Source of the DNA: Atopobiaceae bacterium
GTDB taxonomy: Bacteria; Actinomycetota; Coriobacteriia; Coriobacteriales; Atopobiaceae
Direction: 5' to 3'
Length of the DNA: 14,917 bases
Assembly: GCA_015258485.1 (NCBI GenBank)
Contig: JABZIF010000018.1
Coordinates: 1 to 14,917, forward strand
The translations under genes were made by a program, and so were the position numbers. Positions 6,093 to 12,588 of the stretch are shown here, piece by piece (positions within the stretch are counted from its first letter, which is position 1; every line of letters begins with the position of its first letter). The notes beneath the pieces were generated by a model. It had not been told where the DNA came from and made no database searches. It saw only the letters and a list, made by a program, of their open reading frames with translations.

Positions 6093-6793
6093 TACTTCAC
6101 CGCATTTACGTACGTCCAAACTACCGTATCCCCGTCGTGTAGAACATACGCATCAGAAGTGTAATTTGGTTGTACTCCATTTACAGTGTATATCCAGCCA
6201 CTTGTTGGACCATAATCTCTTTCTGCTAAACCATTAATAGCTGAGACATACATACCAAATGAAGTATTTCGGGCATTCACACCATATCCGCTCATCGTAA
6301 GAGCATCGTAGACAGTTGTTCCTTCTTTCATCCGAACTGTAGTCGAAGAAGAAGAACCTCTTGCCGCAGAACCATCTACAATCATGTGCACCGTAATAGT
6401 TTTCTCTTCCCGAACAGATGGTGCAGCTACTGGTGTAGAACCCTGACTATGTGATGAAGAGGAATTAACCTGGTCTGATTCACTATTCGCCTCACTTTGC
6501 TGGCCACCAGATTCCGGAGCAGTTTTACTACCTGTTTCACTTGTCGCCTCAGTATCCGATGATGTATCAGCGGATTTCTCGCTTTGCTCAGATTCTGAAA
6601 CAGTTTGAGTAGACGAAGAAGCATTTGGTGTTTGAGCTTGAGTGACACTGGTATCTTGTTTACCCACTGCACCAGCCGAAGCAGCAAAAAAATACTGAAC
6701 CAACGACCATGCAAAAAACAAAGTGAGCATAAGCGAGACAATTGTCACAGCAAAATACAAAACCTTGCGTGACTCACTTGTAAGTTTAACCAT
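6092..6793 (-). CDS. Membrane-anchored extracellular DUF4430 protein
   Basis: A 233-aa protein with one N-terminal membrane helix (about 11-36) and no clear signal peptidase site, so it is probably an anchored surface protein. A Ser/Glu/Thr-rich disordered spacer (about 45-128) leads to a DUF4430 domain (about 132-230). Its hallmarks are T-V-Y-D-A-L near 160, S-A-I-N-G-L-A, G-P-T-S-G-W-I-Y-T-V-N-G-V (195-207) and D-G-D-T-V-V-W-T-Y (220-228). DUF4430 resembles the C-terminal domain of transcobalamin and intrinsic factor, which helps grip cobalamin. The gene lies 7 nt after the large surface protein and overlaps EcfT, so a role in handing ligand to the ECF transporter is inferred. Cobalamin, heme or another flat ligand are all possible. 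Confidence 0.85.
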   Translation of the reverse strand: MVKLTSESRKVLYFAVTIVSLMLTLFFAWSLVQYFFAASAGAVGKQDTSVTQAQTPNASSSTQTVSESEQSEKSADTSSDTEATSETGSKTAPESGGQQSEANSESDQVNSSSSHSQGSTPVAAPSVREEKTITVHMIVDGSAARGSSSSTTVRMKEGTTVYDALTMSGYGVNARNTSFGMYVSAINGLAERDYGPTSGWIYTVNGVQPNYTSDAYVLHDGDTVVWTYVNAVK

Positions 6794-6800
6794 GTTTTAC

Positions 6801-9800
6801 CTAGTTTCCCGTATGAGAAACATGGTGAGTCGCTGCGTTCTCATTCTTTAACAAAACAACAAATACAATAAGAACTGCAACAGACGCAAAAAATCCTACT
6901 ACACTGAGAAGTGGAATTGTTGGAATAATTAAAGCTTGTTTTGACTCAAATGTCTGTTTATCTGAATGAGTGGTAGGTACAGTTGAAAGTGCGCCATCAA
7001 AACTTGCATTCTGGACAGATGCAACTCCTGACGAGCTTACTGGATCCGAAGTTGCTAAGCCTAAAGAAGCCTGCGTGATCCTTTCTGAAGCATGAACAGA
7101 TGTAGCCGTACCAGTCTCTGCTACAGCACTGGATTGAGGATCATGCTCGAGATTTTTTATATTTTCATTAAAGTTATCCGACTTAGGGTTCTTACCCTCA
7201 CCTGAATCAGTTGAACGCATAAGCGAGAAGAGCGTACCGGAATCATTTGTGTAATATAAATTACCTTCAGAATCAGCAATAACCGATGAGGTAGTGTAAT
7301 TTTGATGATGGGCATCTGGCGAGAAAATCTGTGTTGCTTTACCAGTGCCTAACGTATACATCCAAACTCCGCCGGGAAGACCATTCGTAGTGAAGTATGC
7401 ATAGGTTCCACTTTTTTGTACAGAAACAAGAGGTGTACTTTGTGCCTTACCTTTACCAGCACGAGCCTGGTCAACAATGCTAAATGTATCCAACGAAATA
7501 ACGGAAATAGTTCCATATCCGTCAGTATCAACACCATTTACAAATACATTAGAACCACTGACAGTTGGTGTTGATGTAGATTCAGAGGCAAACTTCACCT
7601 GTTTAAGTTGCACAAGAGATAGGCCTTCTCGCTTAATAAGATGAAGAACACCATCATTTCTTGTAACAGCTAAATAGGTACCGTCACCATTTTTATCAAC
7701 TGAAACGGGAACAATACCTGAACGAATAGGAGATCCAAGGTTTAACTTTGCTGTAGTTGCTCCCGTAGCTCCGTTTATAAGTTTTACCGTTGAAGCTTCA
7801 TCACCAATAATAAAATCTGAACCAGAAGCAGTGGCACCAGCCCAGTAATATCCCGCTGATTGCACGTCTGGAAAAACATTAGGGTTAGTACTTTGAGATG
7901 GCTTTGCCTCTTGCATCCATTTAATTGAACCCGTTGCAGCGTCAACGGCAACCATGTAACCACCAGCGGCGCTAAAACCACTCATCTGAGTAAACTCAGC
8001 AAGAATGGTGTCTTTACTAACTGCCATTGATGAAACAGACTGCAGAGAACCTACGTTTTTAAGTTTAGATGACTTCCAAACACACTCCATAGTTTCTGCA
8101 GAAAAAGCAGTAAGACAACCATCATCAGTTGCAACAACAATGAGCCCGTTAATATAAATTGGGCGTGCAAAATAAGATACTGATGAACCAATTTGAGCAG
8201 TTTTTATTATTTTTCCTGTTGTTTTATCAACTGCTTTAAGAACCGAGCCGCTAACATAATAGAGAGTATTACCAACAATTACCTGATCAGATATAAATCC
8301 TGGTACCTTACACGTACCTTCGGTAATACTCCAACGAAGTGTAGCCGTATCTACAGGAGTAGTTTGTGTCGTAGCGAGCGAATTAACACCATTAAAACCG
8401 CTCCAAGAAGAATCAACCTGTGGATGTTGGGCAAACGGATTAATTACAAGTGTATTTTCTGGAGCTGGATTAAGACTTTCCTGCCCCGCATACACCCATG
8501 TAATGGTGGTATTACTATCAAGAGACACATTATTTGCCATCTTGTCAGAAAGAGTTCCATTAACAAAGAATTGCCACCATGTATACGAACCATTATTCTC
8601 CGCAGTAGCTAAAGTCATATTAAGTGCTGGTGACGTAATAGACGACAAATAACCGCCCTGAGTATCATAGGTTAAACCTTGAGCTTTCAAATACTGATAG
8701 GTTACTTGGTCTGCAGTAGTACCCTTTGGCACCTCAATAGTCTGGGTGGGAGCCCAATGTTGAGCCTGACCGTTTATATTACGCCCAACAACAGAGAAGG
8801 TTACGGACACTAAATTCTGTTTTTCATTATTGCTGGTAGTACCAGAAGGTTGTGCGCCCTTCTCGCCAGAAACCGTAAATGTTGCAGAAACAGGCTGATT
8901 TGCAAGAGCTTGGAACTGTTTATTATCTGGATATAAACTTGCATACCGAGCATAACGAGCACTTGAAAGTCGGGCAGAAACCGTAACAGAAGTGTCATAC
9001 TCTGGCGTCTGAGCTAAAACCAAATTTTCATTCTGAATAAGATTGGGCATAGACGAGCTATATGTACGAGCTTGAGTAGCAGAGCCCATAGAATCATATG
9101 AAGGAAGCTGAGTTGGAACTATTCCACTCTCTGCAGAAGTAGTATCGGAAGCGTCATATGACCAGGCAACTGAGCCATCTTGAGCACGATAATATCTCAG
9201 TGGAGTTGAAAGAGATGCTGAAACACTCTGTTGCTTATCCTGCTGATTTGAAGGGGTAGAAAGTGCTTCCCAGAAATGACTTTTAACGTCGTTCATCAAC
9301 TGAACTTCTGAATCAATTGCAGCTTGATTCAGAGGAGAAATAGTTGCGGTGATTGTCTTAGACGCGCTAACTTCTGGGTTCTCTTTATCGGTAACTGTTA
9401 GGGTAATGTCTACCTGCTGCGAATTTGATTCCGGCAGTGGTTGATAAACTGTTCCACGATACCCGTTAAAAGAAACTGAAGAATTAGAAGCAGAATACGT
9501 AAATTGATAGCGCTTGCCATCTAAACCAAAATCTTTTAGACGTGGCATCTGAAGATCATTGGAAATCGCTTTTAAATCAGCTGGTCGATTTGTTGAAACG
9601 TCTTTGATGTTAGATGCTCTAAAACGTCTTCCAATTCTACGAGAAAGACTATTTTGTGCCTCAGTAACTGCGGCAGGATCACCTGGAACGGTAATAGTAA
9701 AACTACGTTGATAGGTCGCATCTGGTGCGTCTGATGAACTTAAAGAAACAGCAGCGGTAAGGGTAACCTGTTTATCAGCAACACCACGAGTAACAACAGC

Positions 9801-10628
9801 TTTGTAATTTTCTGTGCCATAACCATCAATACGAACCACAGATGTATCTGAACTTGTCCAGGTAACTTTTGACCAAGAAAGAGTTGAACCATCCTCAGAA
9901 GAAAGCTTATAAGGAAGGGTAAAATCTGATATCACGCCAGAAGTCTCTTGTTGTCCTTCAAATTGAGGAGCGAGGTTCTGGGATACATTTTGCAGCAGAG
10001 TTGAAGTCTTAGTAGTATCCCAAGGAATCAAAACATTACACGTGTACTGAGCGGTTTTACCATCTTTGCTGAGCTCAAAAGTTACCTGAGCCTGACGCAA
10101 AACAAGGGTACTTAATGAATTATCAAATCCTGAGGAATCCATCCAGAAATATTCAATTGAGCCATTATTCGCAGAATCAGAAGATATTCCTGCGTGGGCA
10201 TACGCTGCCGTTGCAGACATCTTAACGTCCACTACCCGAACAGAAATATCACCAGCACCAATACGACGAAGTTCTTGGGCAACAACATCATTTATGTTGG
10301 TATCAGTTCCAAAATTAAGTTTTGGCTTATAGAAAGAACTGGTAAGCGTATCTACCGCTTGCTCCAATGTCTTCTGAGCACTTACATCATTTGTATGTTC
10401 AAAAGAAGAATTTTCAACAGGGCGCTCTGTTGAAGAACTGCTGCCTTCAGTATTTGATGTTGAAACCTCACTAGTTTTGTTGTCAGAAGAGGGTGATTCT
10501 TCTGGAGACTCAGTCACTGTTTCTGTTCCAACAGAAGATTCTTCCGTTACCTCTGCCAAAGCAGCAGTTGGAATAAGTGCGACTACAAGGAGGAGAGAAA
10601 AAAGACAATTAAAAAATTTTTTAATCAT
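6801..10628 (-). CDS. Large surface protein: Ig-like domains, DUF4430 and PQQ-type beta-propeller, C-terminal anchor
   Basis: A 1275-aa exported protein. In order: signal peptide 1-26 (M-I-K-K, hydrophobic core, A-A-L-A); a Ser/Thr/Glu-rich stalk 27-85; Ig-like domains of the atrophied bacterial type at about 215-316, 345-433 and 440-588; a DUF4430 domain at 607-714 (T-W-W-Q-F-F-V-N-G and I-T-W-V-Y-A); and a propeller region at 760-1140. The propeller repeats have the style L-Y-Y-V-S-G-S-V-L-K-A-V-D-K-T-T-G-K and M-V-A-V-D-A-A-T-G-S-I-K-W. A linker and a membrane helix (1236-1260) with a 15-residue tail close the protein; no LPXTG is seen. The ATG at 10626-10628 fits the signal peptide and an AAGGG upstream. 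It starts 4 nt after the lgt stop; a longer GTG-started frame from 10679 would overlap lgt. DUF4430 and the ECF genes suggest ligand capture. The propeller may bind the same ligand, as BtuG does for B12 in Bacteroides, but this is inference. Confidence 0.85.
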   Translation of the reverse strand: MIKKFFNCLFSLLLVVALIPTAALAEVTEESSVGTETVTESPEESPSSDNKTSEVSTSNTEGSSSSTERPVENSSFEHTNDVSAQKTLEQAVDTLTSSFYKPKLNFGTDTNINDVVAQELRRIGAGDISVRVVDVKMSATAAYAHAGISSDSANNGSIEYFWMDSSGFDNSLSTLVLRQAQVTFELSKDGKTAQYTCNVLIPWDTTKTSTLLQNVSQNLAPQFEGQQETSGVISDFTLPYKLSSEDGSTLSWSKVTWTSSDTSVVRIDGYGTENYKAVVTRGVADKQVTLTAAVSLSSSDAPDATYQRSFTITVPGDPAAVTEAQNSLSRRIGRRFRASNIKDVSTNRPADLKAISNDLQMPRLKDFGLDGKRYQFTYSASNSSVSFNGYRGTVYQPLPESNSQQVDITLTVTDKENPEVSASKTITATISPLNQAAIDSEVQLMNDVKSHFWEALSTPSNQQDKQQSVSASLSTPLRYYRAQDGSVAWSYDASDTTSAESGIVPTQLPSYDSMGSATQARTYSSSMPNLIQNENLVLAQTPEYDTSVTVSARLSSARYARYASLYPDNKQFQALANQPVSATFTVSGEKGAQPSGTTSNNEKQNLVSVTFSVVGRNINGQAQHWAPTQTIEVPKGTTADQVTYQYLKAQGLTYDTQGGYLSSITSPALNMTLATAENNGSYTWWQFFVNGTLSDKMANNVSLDSNTTITWVYAGQESLNPAPENTLVINPFAQHPQVDSSWSGFNGVNSLATTQTTPVDTATLRWSITEGTCKVPGFISDQVIVGNTLYYVSGSVLKAVDKTTGKIIKTAQIGSSVSYFARPIYINGLIVVATDDGCLTAFSAETMECVWKSSKLKNVGSLQSVSSMAVSKDTILAEFTQMSGFSAAGGYMVAVDAATGSIKWMQEAKPSQSTNPNVFPDVQSAGYYWAGATASGSDFIIGDEASTVKLINGATGATTAKLNLGSPIRSGIVPVSVDKNGDGTYLAVTRNDGVLHLIKREGLSLVQLKQVKFASESTSTPTVSGSNVFVNGVDTDGYGTISVISLDTFSIVDQARAGKGKAQSTPLVSVQKSGTYAYFTTNGLPGGVWMYTLGTGKATQIFSPDAHHQNYTTSSVIADSEGNLYYTNDSGTLFSLMRSTDSGEGKNPKSDNFNENIKNLEHDPQSSAVAETGTATSVHASERITQASLGLATSDPVSSSGVASVQNASFDGALSTVPTTHSDKQTFESKQALIIPTIPLLSVVGFFASVAVLIVFVVLLKNENAATHHVSHTGN

Positions 10629-10632
10629 ACTT

Positions 10633-11448
10633 TTAATCCCTTCCCGTTTGGGGTGAGTGAATTTTTGTAGCAAACACAAGCACTACAATACCTAATACAA
10701 CCAAAGGCAAACTTAAAAGCTGACCCATAGTTACAAATCCGCCAAATAAATAACCAAGCTGTTCATCAGGAACACGGACAAACTCAACAAAAAACCTAAA
10801 AATACCGTAAAGCAGCAAAAATGTTCCAATAAACGTACCTTGAGGACGAGGCGGGTACTTTCTTGAAAGAACGTACAAAATCGCAAACATTAAAAGTCCC
10901 TCAAGAAGTGCTTCGTAAAGCTGAGAAGGATGACGATACACTGCACCGCCCGTCTCAAACATGACTCCCCAAGGAAGATTAGTAGGCTTTCCCCAAAGTT
11001 CACCATTAATGAAATTTGCACAACGACCAAAGAAAAGACCTAAGGGCGCACCTATAACTCCAAGATCACAGACGGTAGGAATTGAAAGATTTGTAACTTT
11101 GCAGACAATCGATCCACCGACCACTGCTCCAAACAAACCACCGTGAAAACTCATGCCCCCCTGGCTTAAAACAAAAGCTTCAAGTGGATGTGCAAAATAA
11201 TAACCGGCACCATAAAAAATAACGTAGAACAGACGAGCACCTACAATGACACCAAATGAAATACCAACCATCAAATTCAGAATATCGTCAAGTGTGATAT
11301 TGAGCTTCCATCGGCGAGAAGTTCTGTACATAACTACACCTGCAAGCACAAAACCTGCAAGATAAGCAAGGCCATACCACCTTATTGATAATGGACCCAA
11401 TGAAAGCGCTACTGGATTTAATGAATGGTAAAAAGTATCAAGCCACAC
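10633..11448 (-). CDS. lgt: Prolipoprotein diacylglyceryl transferase
   Basis: A 271-aa polytopic membrane enzyme that transfers diacylglycerol from phosphatidylglycerol to the lipobox Cys of prolipoproteins, the first step of lipoprotein maturation. It has about seven hydrophobic segments. Landmarks are R-W-Y-G-L (23-27), G-G-M-S-F-H-G-G (97-104, with the conserved His102), the family signature G-R-C-A-N-F-I-N-G-E (141-150), H-P-S-Q-L-Y-E (173-179), and F-V-E-F-V-R-V-P-D (220-228) containing the essential late Arg region. The start is GTG at 11446-11448 with AGGA 6 nt upstream; the next gene begins 4 nt past the stop. It follows dcd by 29 nt. The lipoprotein at 204-1148 is one visible substrate. 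Confidence 0.95.
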   Translation of the reverse strand: MWLDTFYHSLNPVALSLGPLSIRWYGLAYLAGFVLAGVVMYRTSRRWKLNITLDDILNLMVGISFGVIVGARLFYVIFYGAGYYFAHPLEAFVLSQGGMSFHGGLFGAVVGGSIVCKVTNLSIPTVCDLGVIGAPLGLFFGRCANFINGELWGKPTNLPWGVMFETGGAVYRHPSQLYEALLEGLLMFAILYVLSRKYPPRPQGTFIGTFLLLYGIFRFFVEFVRVPDEQLGYLFGGFVTMGQLLSLPLVVLGIVVLVFATKIHSPQTGRD

Positions 11449-11477
11449 AATCTGTCCTACTCACTTAATGTATATCG

Positions 11478-12044
11478 CTACTTAGTTAGTACGTGTGATG
11501 GAGTCGCGCCACGCTGACCTTGGTAGTGACTACCTAGCTTCTCCGAACCATAAGGACGCTCAACAGAAGAACTCATCCGCTCAAAAGAAAGTTGACCAAT
11601 GCGCATGCCAGGATGAAGAACAATAGGAAGATTGGCTACGTTAGAAAGCTCAAGTGTCAGCTCTCCATCCCAACCGGGATCAACATATCCAGCAGTAGAG
11701 TGAATCATAAGTCCTAGGCGTCCAAGCGTAGACTTGCCTTCAAGTTTTCCTAAAATGTCATCAGGAATAGCAATACGCTCAAGGGTGGTACCAAGCGCAA
11801 ATTGGCCTGGGTGCAAAACAAATACTTCACCTTCAGGAACGTCAATTGACTCAGTTAATCCTTCTTGAGCCGTAAGAGGATCAATACAAGTATGCGTAGA
11901 ATTGCGGAAAATCCTAAAATTTGAGCCAAGGCATACATCTACAGATGCAGGCTGCACATTTTGCTCAAGTAAAGGCTCAATAACAATGCGACCAGCAGAC
12001 AGCTCAGCTTTAATGTCACGATCAGAAAGAACCAAAACATCCAC
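11478..12044 (-). CDS. dcd: dCTP deaminase (probably bifunctional dCTP deaminase/dUTPase)
   Basis: A 188-aa cytoplasmic nucleotide enzyme making dUTP or dUMP from dCTP for thymidylate synthesis. It carries L-S-D-R-D near the start, Q-P-A-S-V-D-V (31-37), L-E-G-K-S-T-L-G-R-L-G (101-111), H-S-T-A-G-Y-V-D-P-G-W (115-125), T-L-E-L-S-N-V-A-N-L-P (130-140, with the catalytic-type Glu132) and a C-terminal S-H-Y-Q-G-Q-R-G-A-T-P-S. It resembles the mycobacterial bifunctional enzyme closely, so direct dUMP production is likely. The ATG at 12042-12044 has its GAGAGG only 3 nt upstream; the TTG at 12033-12035 has better spacing and would give M-V-L-S-D-R-D. It is the likely first gene of the run down to 3706. 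Confidence 0.93.
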   Translation of the reverse strand: MDVLVLSDRDIKAELSAGRIVIEPLLEQNVQPASVDVCLGSNFRIFRNSTHTCIDPLTAQEGLTESIDVPEGEVFVLHPGQFALGTTLERIAIPDDILGKLEGKSTLGRLGLMIHSTAGYVDPGWDGELTLELSNVANLPIVLHPGMRIGQLSFERMSSSVERPYGSEKLGSHYQGQRGATPSHVLTK

Positions 12045-12101
12045 CTCTCATACGCCACACAAAAAGTATGATAATTCACCCATTTTTACCTTTATATAAA
12101 A

Positions 12102-12137
12102 TATCACGCCCAACACAGACACGTGCGGAGCGTGATA
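12102..12137. repeat. Inverted repeat upstream of dcd
   Basis: The 8-bp arms tatcacgc (12102-12109) and gcgtgata (12130-12137) are perfect complements around 20 nt that include the palindrome CACGTG at 12120-12125. On the minus strand the element is followed by an AT-rich ATTTTATAT. It lies 58 nt upstream of dcd, so it may be an operator or leader hairpin for the dcd run. A second, weak terminator for the NifU-like gene is also possible. Confidence 0.35.
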
Positions 12138-12175
12138 GATATATTTTGTAAATTAGCAGGTCAATAACATATTGT

Positions 12176-12215
12176 AAAAATTTCTATGCATAAAATCCAT
12201 GGATAGCGCATAGAA
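12176..12215 (-). terminator. Candidate terminator of the NifU-like gene
   Basis: Perfect 8-bp arms (gcatagaa 12208-12215, ttctatgc 12182-12189) enclose an 18-nt loop holding the palindrome ATCCATGGAT. On the minus strand they are followed by A then TTTTT (12176-12180). It starts 34 nt past the stop codon of the NifU-like gene. The stem is AT-rich and the loop long, so strength is uncertain. Confidence 0.45.
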
Positions 12216-12249
12216 TGGTACATCTGTCCTGTTACAAAAATACGTTAAG

Positions 12250-12489
12250 CTACATTACCGCTGGCTGAACACGCTTAACACCAGGAACGTGTTCAATAAG
12301 AATACGCTCAATACCCTCAGACATATCGTATACAGACATGGGACAGCCTGCACATGAACCAGTCATTTCAAGCGTTACCGTTCCGTCCTCATCATTAACA
12401 TCAATAAGTTCAACATCACCGCCGTCTGTTTGAAGACTCTGACGAATGACGTCAAGTGTTGCACTTAAAAGATCGCGATTAATGGCCAT
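12250..12489 (-). CDS. NifU C-terminal domain-type iron-sulfur protein
   Basis: A 79-aa protein consisting of just the NifU C-terminal (Nfu) domain. It shows L-Q-T-D-G-G-D-V-E-L (19-28) and the cluster-binding motif G-S-C-A-G-C-P-M-S with Cys46 and Cys49. Such domains carry or deliver Fe-S clusters, usually as dimers sharing a [4Fe-4S] cluster, in the cytoplasm. The ATG at 12487-12489 has GGAGAG 4 nt upstream; an in-frame start at 12519 lacks this. The upstream neighbour in transcription is a U32 protein whose Cys set probably holds a cluster. That gives a plausible but unproven functional link. Confidence 0.92.
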   Translation of the reverse strand: MAINRDLLSATLDVIRQSLQTDGGDVELIDVNDEDGTVTLEMTGSCAGCPMSVYDMSEGIERILIEHVPGVKRVQPAVM

Positions 12490-12522
12490 ACTTCTCTCCA
12501 ACCTATACCTAACGTACAATTC

Positions 12523-12551
12523 ATTTAAAAATGTTACTGTATTGGCAACAA
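12523..12551 (-). promoter_or_regulatory. Candidate promoter of the NifU-like gene
   Basis: TTGTTG (12546-12551) and TTAAAT (12523-12528) on the minus strand are spaced 17 nt apart. They would start transcription about 25 nt before the ATG. The match is modest and the region is AT-rich. No clear terminator of the upstream U32 gene was seen in the 99-bp gap, so read-through is also possible. Confidence 0.3.
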
Positions 12552-12588
12552 TTCTATCCTACCCAAAATAGTTAGTTTGTTTCTTCTC

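Noticed and set aside
6801..6930. LPXTG sortase signal at the end of the large surface protein
   Set aside because: The C-terminus has a membrane helix and short tail, but the preceding residues read I-I-P-T-I-P-L with no LPXTG-like motif.
10194..10433. Plus-strand ORFs opposite the large surface protein and the U32 gene (also 8193-8612, 13570-14007, 14125-14565)
   Set aside because: They lack ribosome binding sites and recognisable domains, and mirror the codon bias of clear minus-strand genes, so they are shadows.
10629..10679. Longer start for the large surface protein overlapping lgt by about 47 nt
   Set aside because: The added residues are out-of-frame lgt codons, and the ATG at 10628 gives a clean signal peptide.
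10560..12250. Cobalamin riboswitch controlling the ECF/DUF4430 genes
   Set aside because: The junctions before these genes are too short (4-82 nt), and no B12-box-like conserved core was seen upstream of dcd, lgt or the S component.
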